A DNA stretch of 64,000 nt. Source: Psychrobacter sp. I-STPA10 (lineage in GTDB: Bacteria; Pseudomonadota; Gammaproteobacteria; Pseudomonadales; Moraxellaceae). The position numbers and the translations under genes are program-made. Each line of letters starts with the position of its first letter. The first letter of the stretch is position 1. The stretch spans positions 1-64,000 of the forward strand of contig NZ_VFYU01000024.1 in NCBI RefSeq assembly GCF_021012795.1. The letters are read 5' to 3'. Below are positions 24,873 through 32,564 of this stretch, piece after piece. Under the pieces are notes generated by a model that saw nothing but the letters and a program-made list of their open reading frames with translations, was not told the origin of the DNA and did not search any database.

Positions 24873-25808
24873 TTAGCCTGTGGTATTTATAAATAAGAAG
24901 CCAGCACCGCCGTCTGTGATAATGGCTTTATCACGAAATAGCACAGGGTTATGCCAGCTACGGTCTGACTTATCGTAGTATTCTTTTTCAACGATGGGGA
25001 AGCCTCTATGCACGTAGTTATAGCCAAATGATGGTGATGCTTGTGATTGTAGTTTTTTGGGTGGGACATACGCTAAGATACTGTTATCTGCCCATAGGTC
25101 GACAAAGTCATCAGTTAAGCTGGCAGCACGAATGGCACGACCTACCACCACTTTTTCGATACCAAAATAATCAGCAAGCATCTCAGTATTAATACTGGCT
25201 TTACCACTGTATTTAAATTGCTCTTTGATGGCTTCATTACGCTTTAGCCCTGCAAAGCCATCAGCATCTAGATGAAATACGTTTGGATAACGTCCCGTCT
25301 TGGCTCGGATTGTAGATTTTGCATCTTCTACTTGTTCCAAAACGTTAGCAGTAGGATCATTCCATAATGAGCTACCTGACAGTGTTGTTTTATTGGTGCT
25401 GGCATAGTGATCAGCATTATTGGCTAAAATGGCTTTATCATATTCGCCCTCTAGTCGCATCGCACGATAAACCGCAGTCACTGCTTGTGCTTTGACAGCA
25501 ATATTATTTTTATTACCAATTTCAATAAACTCTTCAGGGCTTAGAGCTTCTAGCAAACGATTTTCTAGCACATAATCATTGCTTGAATAAGTGATGCCGA
25601 TGCCCCGCACAGTCTCGCCCGGTGCTCGTTTGGTATTGATGACTATGTAGGCTTCTTTACCAAACATGACAATCTTGCCAGCGAATTCATCAACATCAAT
25701 ATCAGGGAATAAATGATGACCGCTAAATTCTTGGTCAAGGTCATACCCTCGTACCACTTTGGTTAAGACCTTATCGGTTTTTGGTTTGTTATATAAAATG
25801 CTGCTCAT
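24873..25808 (-). CDS. Major capsid protein
   Basis: The 311-residue protein fits the capsid family of B3/D3112-type phages (HK97 fold expected). Its N-terminus reads VVRGYDLDQEFSGHHLFPDI and its core has LEALSPEEFIEIGNKNNIAV, then RYPNVFHLDADGFAGLKRN. It lies after the decoration and protease genes, the normal head order. It forms the icosahedral shell after proteolysis or scaffolded assembly. The nested scaffold gene lies upstream at 26247-26792. Confidence 0.85.
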   Translation of the reverse strand: MSSILYNKPKTDKVLTKVVRGYDLDQEFSGHHLFPDIDVDEFAGKIVMFGKEAYIVINTKRAPGETVRGIGITYSSNDYVLENRLLEALSPEEFIEIGNKNNIAVKAQAVTAVYRAMRLEGEYDKAILANNADHYASTNKTTLSGSSLWNDPTANVLEQVEDAKSTIRAKTGRYPNVFHLDADGFAGLKRNEAIKEQFKYSGKASINTEMLADYFGIEKVVVGRAIRAASLTDDFVDLWADNSILAYVPPKKLQSQASPSFGYNYVHRGFPIVEKEYYDKSDRSWHNPVLFRDKAIITDGGAGFLFINTTG

Positions 25809-25873
25809 GATGTTACCTATTTAATTGAAAGTTGATTGTTAGATTCTGCATATAGTGACTTATGTGCCAGTGT

Positions 25874-26203
25874 TTATTTCAGTAGTAGTTCGACATGGCT
25901 TGTGGTGGTCACTTCGCTGACCTCAGCAAACACCTCATTTGTGTCAGTGGCTTTGACCACTGTGCCTGCTGTCACTTTGACCTTATCACCAAGCTTCAAG
26001 CTGCCATCTTGGGGTGTAGTGATTAAGCCTATACACATGATGGCAACCAGATCACCTGCTGTGCCGTCATACATCATGACGCCCGCAGGTTCTTTATCAC
26101 CAGAGCCAGTCGTGGCAAGATGCCCGCTAAAACTAACAATCTGATTCTTATTGGCATCTTCTGCTAATGTGACTTTTTTACTTAAAATATTATGCTGAGG
26201 CAT
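25874..26203 (-). CDS. Capsid decoration / DUF2190-like protein
   Basis: The 109-residue beta-rich protein has the pattern LAEDANKNQIVSFSG, then EPAGVMMYDGTAGDLVAIM and LKLGDKVKVTAGTVVKA, typical of capsid cement proteins of the DUF2190 type. It lies between protease/scaffold and capsid genes, where such proteins are normally coded. It should bind the outside of the capsid and stabilise it. The family call is from pattern and position. Confidence 0.65.
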   Translation of the reverse strand: MPQHNILSKKVTLAEDANKNQIVSFSGHLATTGSGDKEPAGVMMYDGTAGDLVAIMCIGLITTPQDGSLKLGDKVKVTAGTVVKATDTNEVFAEVSEVTTTSHVELLLK

Positions 26204-26246
26204 GATGTTGTCCTTTATTTTTTAGTATTACGGTTGAATGTACTAA

Positions 26247-26792
26247 CTACTTAGCAAAGCTAAGTGCTGCTTCGGCGTAACTGATACCTTCTGAGTTAGC
26301 ATAATCTTGGATTTGTTTGTCTAGCTCATCATCATTCATACCAGTAGCAAATTGATATTGTGGACGGGCAGCTGTATTTGGGTCATCACCTGTATGTTCG
26401 CTAAAATCAATGGTGACAGGCAGGCGGCTTAATACATTTTGCAATACATCAACTGATGTTTTTTTATTGACCACGCCATTTTCAGCAAAATCAAAGGTCT
26501 TGGGGGTGCTGTCTAAGTCCAACATCACTGCAACTAGAGCATCTTTTTCTGCGGGCATTAGCTGACCTTTAGTAATCAGTCCATCAGCAAAATCGCTAAA
26601 GTTTTGTGTTTTGATAGCAGCTTCTTTTTTGGCAAAATCAGCTTCACGCTGGGCAATGGCAGCTTCTTTGGCAGCCAGCTCCTGCTCTTTAGCCTCAAGC
26701 TTCTTTTGCTTCTCTACAGCTAATTCGATAGCAGGATTAGTGTCTTTAGGGGTGTTGGTTGTTTTATCTGGATTAGTGGTGTTATCACTCAT
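26247..26792 (-). CDS. Nested scaffold protein from an internal start
   Basis: Within the protease gene an ATG at 26792 (MSDNTTNPDKTTN) has AGGA seven bases upstream. It would produce a 181-residue protein consisting of the coiled-coil scaffold half only. This reproduces the Mu I/Z arrangement, where the scaffold Z is made from an internal start of gene I. The start signal is visible; expression is inferred. Confidence 0.6.
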   Translation of the reverse strand: MSDNTTNPDKTTNTPKDTNPAIELAVEKQKKLEAKEQELAAKEAAIAQREADFAKKEAAIKTQNFSDFADGLITKGQLMPAEKDALVAVMLDLDSTPKTFDFAENGVVNKKTSVDVLQNVLSRLPVTIDFSEHTGDDPNTAARPQYQFATGMNDDELDKQIQDYANSEGISYAEAALSFAK

Positions 26793-27281
26793 AAGGGTGT
26801 CCTGTTGGTTTGGTGAAGATGGCTGTTGAATATCAAATTCAGAAAATTCATAAACGCTGCAATTAATAACATCGCCTAGTTCAGTAAAATCTTTTAGTCC
26901 TTTAATGGCTGGCGGCTGTGCACCCAAAAAGCCCACATGACGCAAATAAGGCATATCAGGTGTTGGGTTACTGGGGTGATTGGGTGGATAAAAACTGGCA
27001 CTGCGTTTTTTAAAGCGTTTGTCTTTGAGCATTTGAGCAAATTGTGGCTCTACGTCTTTAAAATTGGCGTATAGCACACCATCTGACTCATCAAATGATA
27101 GTGACTCAACCCACGCATAGGCAGGGTGATTGTCTTTGGGGTGACCAATAACGGCAGGAGCTTCATGAGTGTTGGCTTGATAATTTTTAGCAACAGCTTT
27201 TAGCATATCTGCACTGACAGACATCTTGTTGCCATCGGTTGAGGTGTGATTGCCTATCTTAAAAATGGCAATATTTGGCAT
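26247..27281 (-). CDS. Phage prohead protease / scaffold precursor (Mu gpI-like)
   Basis: The family N-terminus MPNIAIFKIGNHT begins at 27281, preceded by AAGG at good distance. An ATG at 27302 directly abuts a terminator hairpin and lacks a ribosome site. Of 344 residues, the first 150 form the protease (HEAPAVIGHPKDNHPAYAWV, then KRSASFYPPN). The C-terminal half has a coiled-coil scaffold (KKLEAKEQELAAKEAAIAQR). It processes the prohead and supports capsid assembly. It has its own promoter, PA, upstream. Confidence 0.85.
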   Translation of the reverse strand: MPNIAIFKIGNHTSTDGNKMSVSADMLKAVAKNYQANTHEAPAVIGHPKDNHPAYAWVESLSFDESDGVLYANFKDVEPQFAQMLKDKRFKKRSASFYPPNHPSNPTPDMPYLRHVGFLGAQPPAIKGLKDFTELGDVINCSVYEFSEFDIQQPSSPNQQDTLMSDNTTNPDKTTNTPKDTNPAIELAVEKQKKLEAKEQELAAKEAAIAQREADFAKKEAAIKTQNFSDFADGLITKGQLMPAEKDALVAVMLDLDSTPKTFDFAENGVVNKKTSVDVLQNVLSRLPVTIDFSEHTGDDPNTAARPQYQFATGMNDDELDKQIQDYANSEGISYAEAALSFAK

Positions 27282-27302
27282 CAGACCTTGCGTCGCACTC
27301 AT

Positions 27303-27337
27303 AAAAAAATCCAGTTATTATTGGTTAATAACTGGAT
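27303..27337 (-). terminator. Intrinsic terminator upstream of the protease gene
   Basis: A perfect 12-bp stem, with arms at 27309-27320 and 27326-27337 and a 5-base loop, is followed on the minus strand by seven T residues. It should stop transcripts arriving from the lysis and endolysin side. It overlaps the -10 box of promoter PA. Confidence 0.8.
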
Positions 27338-27377
27338 TATAGAATTGGCGGTAAGGGCAGTGAATAAGACTGGTTTT
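27336..27377 (-). promoter_or_regulatory. Late promoter PA (protease and head genes)
   Basis: On the minus strand the 19-bp element AAAACCAGTCTTATTCACT (27377-27359) is followed after 17 bases by a perfect TATAAT (27341-27336). The identical 19-bp element precedes the -10 box of promoter PB at 35.87 kb. TTCACT at the end of the element occupies the -35 position. An activator such as the Mor-like protein may bind it. Confidence 0.65.
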
Positions 27378-27413
27378 TTAAATAGTGTATGGCTAGGTTA
27401 AATTAAAAAAGGT

Positions 27414-27935
27414 TTAGTTATCTTTAGCAGCCCAACGTAAATTACCTGCCACACGGCGCACCCAACCACGCCCAAAAGTTTTAAAGCTACGCAGTTGTGC
27501 ATAAAACTCTAGTCGCTCAGCGTTAAAGCGCAAGATAACATCATTCTTATCCATACTATTAATGGCACTTAAAGTAATAGAACCAATAACACCATCATCA
27601 GCCACACTAACTGCACGTTGTATCATCTTAATGGCATTACGGTTACCATGATTATAAGCAGCATCCATCAGTTGCCAAGCGACAGATTTGTCAAGATCAT
27701 CACCATGTATTACATCCCAGTATAAACGTTCAGCGATTTGATGTGCTGTCGTCTTTGGTAAATGGCGCATACTACCATAGTAACCATATTTACGAGCCAC
27801 TTGCTTTGTGACTCCCCATTTAGTTTCACCGCCCGGATCATTGGGGTGGTTAACATAACCGCCTTCATGCACCATAAGTCGGTCAAATAGAGGAGTAAAA
27901 GCTGTTTTAACGATGTGCTGTAGAGCATTAGTCAT
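27414..27935 (-). CDS. Endolysin, glycoside hydrolase 108 type
   Basis: The start ATG at 27935 has AGGAG eight bases upstream; a GTG nine bases earlier overlaps that site. The protein has 173 residues. The GH108 N-terminus contains FDRLMVHEGGYVNHPNDPGG, with the catalytic Glu in HEGGY. KWGVTKQVARKYG follows. A C-terminal peptidoglycan-binding segment begins at AVSVADDGVIGSIT. It cuts the glycan backbone for lysis. No signal peptide is seen, so it needs a holin for release. It lies in the head block, away from the candidate holin at 35.4 kb. Confidence 0.88.
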   Translation of the reverse strand: MTNALQHIVKTAFTPLFDRLMVHEGGYVNHPNDPGGETKWGVTKQVARKYGYYGSMRHLPKTTAHQIAERLYWDVIHGDDLDKSVAWQLMDAAYNHGNRNAIKMIQRAVSVADDGVIGSITLSAINSMDKNDVILRFNAERLEFYAQLRSFKTFGRGWVRRVAGNLRWAAKDN

Positions 27936-28206
27936 TTGTATCACTCCTATTGATATTATTGATTACAAATTTTTGTTGTTTCGCATTAAAGCCATAAAGT
28001 TGCCACAACTCTCTGACTGCTTTTTCTCTAGCCACTTGTTCACCAGTTTTGGCATCAAACATTTCTTTTTCAATGCAGGCACTATGTCCAATGGCATTAA
28101 AGCCATTATCTAATGTAAGGCAGCACACAGTTACCGTAGTATCTGGGAATAAATGATAGCTTTCATCAACGATGTGACTTTCTAAAATCTCTTTAGTTAA
28201 TTTCAT
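27928..28206 (-). CDS. Gp49-like phage protein
   Basis: The 92-residue protein has TTVTVCCLTLDNGFNAIGHS, then FDAKTGEQVAREKAVRELWQ, the Gp49 superfamily pattern found in many phages. The function is unknown. It overlaps the endolysin start by 8 bp, so the two are coupled. Confidence 0.75.
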   Translation of the reverse strand: MKLTKEILESHIVDESYHLFPDTTVTVCCLTLDNGFNAIGHSACIEKEMFDAKTGEQVAREKAVRELWQLYGFNAKQQKFVINNINRSDTND

Positions 28207-28379
28207 AATAAAAACTCCTAGTTTGTGTAAGATTGATCAACAACTTATTGTTGTGACTTTAAATGAGCTATGTCGCCCCTTTAACTTTATAAACCTATCA
28301 ATGCTTATACTCAGCTTTAATCCGCCATCTTGAGCGTTTATAAACGCTCATAAACATATTGACAGGGACTGGCGATACA

Positions 28380-28826
28380 TCATTGAGCAGATAACCAGTT
28401 GACATAGGCTTCAATGACCTCTTCAGCGATGATTTTTTTATCAGCCTCATTGATACCGATAATCTGACGGGCTGGAATACCATCACGCCCATAATGCTGG
28501 GTAGCAGCATAGACAGAGTTACTACCAAACTTAACCCCATAGTCACTCGCTTGTGCGTGCAGGGTGTCAAAGAGCCGACCTGAGTACTGCAATATCTTTT
28601 GATAATTTGCCTTTTCTTTCTTTTTGGCTTGGTACTTTTCATTTAAGGGTGTCCACGCATTTCCGTCTGGGTCAATCTCTTGCTCATAACGTTTTTTGTG
28701 AATGATGGTCAGTTGCTCGCCAATGGCTTCCCAAACAGCCCTATCCATAAATTTAAGCGACTGCACCTTATCTAAAATATCGACCACATCTTGTAACGTT
28801 AATGTGGCAACGGATGATCTAGCCAT
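28380..28826 (-). CDS. Virion morphogenesis protein (Mu gpG-like)
   Basis: The ATG at 28826 (MARSSVATLTL) has TAAGG upstream. The 148-residue protein has the morphogenesis family features WEAIGEQLTIIHKKRYEQEI, then DPDGNAWTPLN and ILQYSGRLFDTLHAQA, and the C-terminal IPARQIIGIN. Mu gpG is needed for head or tail completion. Its position after MuF is conserved. A 173-bp gap without a gene follows before the Gp49-like gene. Confidence 0.85.
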   Translation of the reverse strand: MARSSVATLTLQDVVDILDKVQSLKFMDRAVWEAIGEQLTIIHKKRYEQEIDPDGNAWTPLNEKYQAKKKEKANYQKILQYSGRLFDTLHAQASDYGVKFGSNSVYAATQHYGRDGIPARQIIGINEADKKIIAEEVIEAYVNWLSAQ

Positions 28827-28829
28827 TAT

Positions 28830-28858
28830 TTGCAACCTTATTGCTGTTAACCTATAAT
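28830..28858 (+). promoter_or_regulatory. Sigma-70 promoter for the tRNA-like RNA
   Basis: TTGCAA at 28830-28835 and a perfect TATAAT at 28853-28858 are separated by 17 bases on the plus strand, opposite to the late operon. Transcription should begin near 28865, just before the tRNA-like fold. The same -35 sequence is used by the moron promoter at 31963. Confidence 0.75.
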
Positions 28859-28864
28859 GAAATT

Positions 28865-28990
28865 AGACACTGTGGTGTAGAGCCCAATTCAGGTAGAAGG
28901 GACGCCCGCTATAGAGTAACCATCAAGTACGAATGCGCTTGTGGTTATCTGGCGCTGCGGTGACGTAGGTTCGAATCCTACCCATCACAG
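28865..28990 (+). ncRNA. tRNA-like structured RNA in the prophage head block
   Basis: The stretch folds as an imperfect cloverleaf. The ends CTGTGGTG (28870-28877) and CATCACAG (28983-28990) pair over 8 bp with one G-U. A D-arm-like loop has CCC/GGG and the AATTCAGGTAGAA pattern. The T arm GTAGG-TTCGAAT-CCTAC (28965-28981) is perfect. In place of a normal anticodon arm, CGCC/GGCG is extended by a long hairpin (AGA-TAACCA-CAAG with CTTG-TGGTTA-TCT, single-base bulges). No CCA end is encoded. At about 121 nt it is too long for a normal tRNA. The role is unknown. Confidence 0.6.
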
Positions 28991-29014
28991 TTGTCGCATT
29001 CTTTCTTACCTTAT

Positions 29015-30301
29015 TTATGGTGTGATAGCACCAAATAGCACTTTATGCTGAGACAAGCCGTCTCGCATTTTTTGATTGTAGACAATCTGTTTTCCACTTC
29101 TAATGATGTTGGTGATAATGCGTTGGCGTTTACCATCCTCATCTTTTACTTTCAGTTCATAGTCCAATCTGACGATAACCTTGCCTTTATCCGTACCCAA
29201 ATTAATGATGTATAACAGCGCATTATCTGCTTTTAACGTATCGAGTAGCACTGCTTCTGGCTCAATTAAATAGTCAGCAATATTTTCCCAAAAACTAAGC
29301 GGCAGTGGAGCGTCTTTATTGTCTCGCAAAGCATGTAACACATCGTGATCTCGTAGGGTGATAACAGCACTACTGGGCGTTAGATTTTCAGCAACCAATG
29401 CGTCAACGACTGGCTCAGGTAATACACCCACCGACTTACTCACCCCACGAGCGATTTTTTCTTTTTCTACCAGATCCACCATTTCTTTGACTTCATTGTT
29501 TAATAATGCTCTGACCTCTGCTACCTGCAACACATTACTGACCATGTTAGTAGCAAGTTTAGGCGGTACGCTAACAGCCTTATCCAGTAGTAACTTGCTT
29601 GGCATATCGACACGATTGCTACCAGCGATACGGTCAAAGCCGTAATCAATGCCTTCAGGTAATGTTACTGTCTTTGGATTGCCACTGCGTTTACCCAATT
29701 CTTTAGTTACATAGTTAATCTTAGGGCTTTTACTAATCTTTAGCTCTTCACGCTGCAATGACTTAGCACTATGGGCAATGACACTGCAATGGCAGCCATA
29801 GCCATTTATTGGATAATGTGTCTGCCAAAATGGGTCGTCACAATGTAGTACCAGACCGTCCCAATCCTTATGCAAAGGGCGTGGGTGCTTCACTCCATCA
29901 CGATGCTTATATTCCCAATATGGTCTTAAGGCTTTCATACGCCCATGTTGTTCATGGCGTCCAGCAGCAAATGAGCTATATAAATTGGTGTCATAGATAA
30001 TGCGACTTCGCCAGTCTCGACCGCCGTTATAATTCCAACCCCGCTCAGACACTATTTCATCAAAGCTTTTACGAAAGGCTTCTAGCGTTGTACCGTCATT
30101 AATAGCCTTGTCAACAGCGGTGCGAAAATCTGTCAGTATGTCGTTGCGGTTTGCCCCTGCCACCACAAACGCATAGTCATGCTCTTGACCTTCAAGATCA
30201 AGATAGCTATCTGTAGGCAAGTTAAGCTTGTTTTTAAAGAAATTAATCTGCTCTTCAAAGGGCAGTTTGGGTGCAGGAGTATCGTATTTTGTTTTAGACA
30301 T
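29015..30301 (-). CDS. MuF head protein with C-terminal nuclease-toxin-like domain
   Basis: The protein has 428 residues. The N-terminal half is a MuF minor head domain, with YAFVVAGANRNDILTDFRTA, then HPRPLHKDWDGLVLHCDDPF and YGCHCSVIAHS. MuF proteins sit at the portal and can be injected with DNA. Residues from about 290 form a separate domain (LPLSFWENIADYLIEPEAVL, then KVIVRLDYELK and IITNIIRSGK). This resembles the phage PBECR group of Barnase/EndoU/RelE-like nucleases often fused to MuF. It overlaps the portal gene by 8 bp. Confidence 0.8.
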   Translation of the reverse strand: MSKTKYDTPAPKLPFEEQINFFKNKLNLPTDSYLDLEGQEHDYAFVVAGANRNDILTDFRTAVDKAINDGTTLEAFRKSFDEIVSERGWNYNGGRDWRSRIIYDTNLYSSFAAGRHEQHGRMKALRPYWEYKHRDGVKHPRPLHKDWDGLVLHCDDPFWQTHYPINGYGCHCSVIAHSAKSLQREELKISKSPKINYVTKELGKRSGNPKTVTLPEGIDYGFDRIAGSNRVDMPSKLLLDKAVSVPPKLATNMVSNVLQVAEVRALLNNEVKEMVDLVEKEKIARGVSKSVGVLPEPVVDALVAENLTPSSAVITLRDHDVLHALRDNKDAPLPLSFWENIADYLIEPEAVLLDTLKADNALLYIINLGTDKGKVIVRLDYELKVKDEDGKRQRIITNIIRSGKQIVYNQKMRDGLSQHKVLFGAITP

Positions 30302-31811
30302 GAGTAGCCTCGTCTGTATTGTTATTTGCTACACTTGCCATACCTGCCAGCTTTGCACTGATATTTGCTTCAGTAAACACACGAGCATAATCATCAAAAC
30401 TTAACTGCTTAGCTAAGCTGTTTAATTGCTCTCGTAATTCCTCTAAGCTGTCTACATCGTCTAGGATTTGCTTAATTTTATTTATCCACCCACCTGTGAT
30501 GGGTGCAATCTCATCAGCAAGCTGGTCAACCATACTATCAATTTCGTTATTTGTTTCTGGCGACTCAGCAAAATCAGTAGAGTTTTTACTTTGATTGTTA
30601 TCATACTGCTTGCCAGTTTCTGTACCTGACTGATTACCAGCAACTTGGTTGGTTTGCGTACTGATTTCCTCCCATTCACCACCAAAGGTATCTTCAACTG
30701 TTTTAAGTGTAGGACGATAACCAACTTTGACCATGTTAGCCCAAGCTTGAGTTTTCTTAAGTTCATCTGCTTCATCACTAGTCAGTAGCCATAACTTAGG
30801 TGGATTGGCATTTGGAAAGTTCCACTTAGTCAGCCATTTGATGATGGTGTTATTAAAACTACTACACAGCAGGTCAGCATCGGCTTTGATGATGTCTTCT
30901 TTGACCTGATTTTGTATCTCTGCCTTGTACTGACCACCAATAGCCTGACTGGTCATTACTTGCCCTAATATCACAATGGCAATAGCTTCATCCATATAGC
31001 GACAAAGTGTCTCGTAGTCTTCTGTACCGCTTGCCCCTTTGAGTAGTTCTACCACTGTGCCTTGAGCGGTGGCAATGGCAGAGCCATTTTTAAGAGCGAC
31101 ACCTGCTCGCAATGCTTTTTCTCGCTCAGCGGCTGGGTCAGGTGCTTTTGAGTCATATTGCACATGCGGCATCGAAGTAGCAGCTTTCTCTAGCCCCAAT
31201 AGCCAAAACTTAATGTTTGATTTTTTAAACAATACTGCCCAAAATAAATAATGAGCAAGACCTAGTCCGTAAGGGTTATCTGTCGTATCACCGCCTGCAC
31301 TATATGTCCAAAACTTAGCCTCTGGCACAACCGTTTCACTATCATTACCTATGTATAGTAGTTGCTTATCTTTATCAAATTTAAACTTGCCTCGGTCTCG
31401 TACCAATATATCGCTAATACCCACCTTACCATCCACCAATGACCACATTGCTTCTGCCACACCATAGCCATAATAAACACCCCATTGCATGGCTTTTAGC
31501 ACCCTGTCAAAGGCGATGCCTTCTATTTGAGCTTTGATAAACTCGGCAGCTTCGACATCAGCGGGGTTATCACTATCAGCGGGTATGATTTGACGCTCCA
31601 TTTGTACCAATGCAGATTGCCGCTGTGTCCACGTACCAAATACAGTGGTATCAGTTAATAGATTACGGTAGCCATTGATATCACCTGATAGTTTATTGGT
31701 TAAGATATCATCAATAATCTCAAGCTCGGTGATGTTGTGCTCAACTGCAACCTCTGTGCTGGGTTTGGTCGGAGATGGGGGGGCTTTGGTGGTGGATTTA
31801 GTGTTACTCAT
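30294..31811 (-). CDS. Portal protein (DUF935, Mu gp29-like)
   Basis: The 505-residue portal forms the dodecameric ring for DNA entry. MERQIIPADSDNPADVEAAE, then AMQWGVYYGYGVAEAMWSLV and ILGQVMTSQAIGGQYKAEIQ, match the DUF935 family. The start overlaps nothing upstream. A moron gene with its own control region (31812-32564) separates it from the large terminase gene, which in other phages is directly adjacent. Confidence 0.92.
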   Translation of the reverse strand: MSNTKSTTKAPPSPTKPSTEVAVEHNITELEIIDDILTNKLSGDINGYRNLLTDTTVFGTWTQRQSALVQMERQIIPADSDNPADVEAAEFIKAQIEGIAFDRVLKAMQWGVYYGYGVAEAMWSLVDGKVGISDILVRDRGKFKFDKDKQLLYIGNDSETVVPEAKFWTYSAGGDTTDNPYGLGLAHYLFWAVLFKKSNIKFWLLGLEKAATSMPHVQYDSKAPDPAAEREKALRAGVALKNGSAIATAQGTVVELLKGASGTEDYETLCRYMDEAIAIVILGQVMTSQAIGGQYKAEIQNQVKEDIIKADADLLCSSFNNTIIKWLTKWNFPNANPPKLWLLTSDEADELKKTQAWANMVKVGYRPTLKTVEDTFGGEWEEISTQTNQVAGNQSGTETGKQYDNNQSKNSTDFAESPETNNEIDSMVDQLADEIAPITGGWINKIKQILDDVDSLEELREQLNSLAKQLSFDDYARVFTEANISAKLAGMASVANNNTDEATHV

Positions 31812-32045
31812 ATTGGACTATCTCACATACGGGTTATGCCATTTATGACAGCTACCACTATAAGTAAGAAAAATGCTAATTGCTAAATGAATGGTTTTAA
31901 AATGAAAAGTGAAACTAAATAATGAAACTTTGGTTGTTGAGTGACTATTTAATGAAACTTTATTGCAAAAAATATATAAGCTGTATGCTATGCTGACTAA
32001 CAGTCATAAGTTGATAGACGTAGAAAATATAAAAAGGATAAAAAT
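31812..32045 (+). promoter_or_regulatory. Moron control region with promoter and TGAAACT repeats
   Basis: TTGCAA (31963-31968) and TGCTAT (31986-31991), 17 bases apart, form a sigma-70 promoter reading into the moron. An AAAGGA ribosome site precedes its ATG. Three copies of TGAAACT lie upstream (31910, 31923, 31953); the last two extend to AATGAAACTTT and are spaced 30 bp. They could be operator sites. Confidence 0.6.
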
Positions 32046-32564
32046 ATGGCAGGGGTGAAATGCGCCAAATGTGGTGAGCTAATGCAGGGTAAAGTAAAAG
32101 CAAATGCAGTGATAGAGTGTTTGTCCTGCAAAAAACAATTCCGTGTGACAGATGAGCTAATAACAGCCTATGAGCAGGAACGAGAAAAAGGGTTTATAGA
32201 CTATTTAAGGGCTTATGGTATCTATGGCTTGGGGGTGTTGGTTGCTTTGCTCATTGCTTATATTTTTATTTTTGGAGAAAAGCAGCCACTACCATCTAAC
32301 GGTTATGAGCCACCAGCAGGTGAGGTGTTTTTTAGCAGTTGGGACGGCTCTAATAGAGACTTGGTCGCAGTCGTAAAAGCAGGTATGCATAATCCAGACT
32401 CATTTGAGCATGTTGAAACTCGCTATCATGATAATGGCGACAGCTTTAGTATTTTAATGACATTTCGAGGCACAAATGCAATGGGGGCGACCGTCACTCA
32501 GCAAGTGACCGCAGATCTTGATAAACAAACTCGGCAAATTAGCAATCTAAAAGCCATTAAATAG
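32046..32564 (+). CDS. Moron: zinc-ribbon single-pass membrane protein
   Basis: The protein has 172 residues. An N-terminal zinc ribbon has CAKC and CLSC knuckles (C6/C9 and C29/C32 region). A charged linker, one membrane helix (YGLGVLVALLIAYIFIFG, about 58-75) and a roughly 95-residue outer beta domain (DSFEHVETRYHDNGDSFSIL) follow. It is the only gene of the late block on the plus strand. It has its own promoter, and its end overlaps the terminase end by 18 bp. These are moron hallmarks: expression from the prophage to benefit lysogen or phage, for example by superinfection exclusion. The function is not known. Confidence 0.75.
   Translation: MAGVKCAKCGELMQGKVKANAVIECLSCKKQFRVTDELITAYEQEREKGFIDYLRAYGIYGLGVLVALLIAYIFIFGEKQPLPSNGYEPPAGEVFFSSWDGSNRDLVAVVKAGMHNPDSFEHVETRYHDNGDSFSILMTFRGTNAMGATVTQQVTADLDKQTRQISNLKAIK

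Noticed and set aside
28865-28990. Reading the RNA as a selenocysteine tRNA (8+5 stem, TCA in the middle)
   Set aside because: The 8-bp closing stem plus 5-bp T arm is suggestive, but TCA is not in a paired 7-base loop, the D arm is short and no CCA is present.
31812-32045. A second prophage boundary near 31.9 kb, from TGAAACT repeats and strand change
   Set aside because: Terminase and portal on both sides belong to one packaging module; a moron insertion explains the gap.
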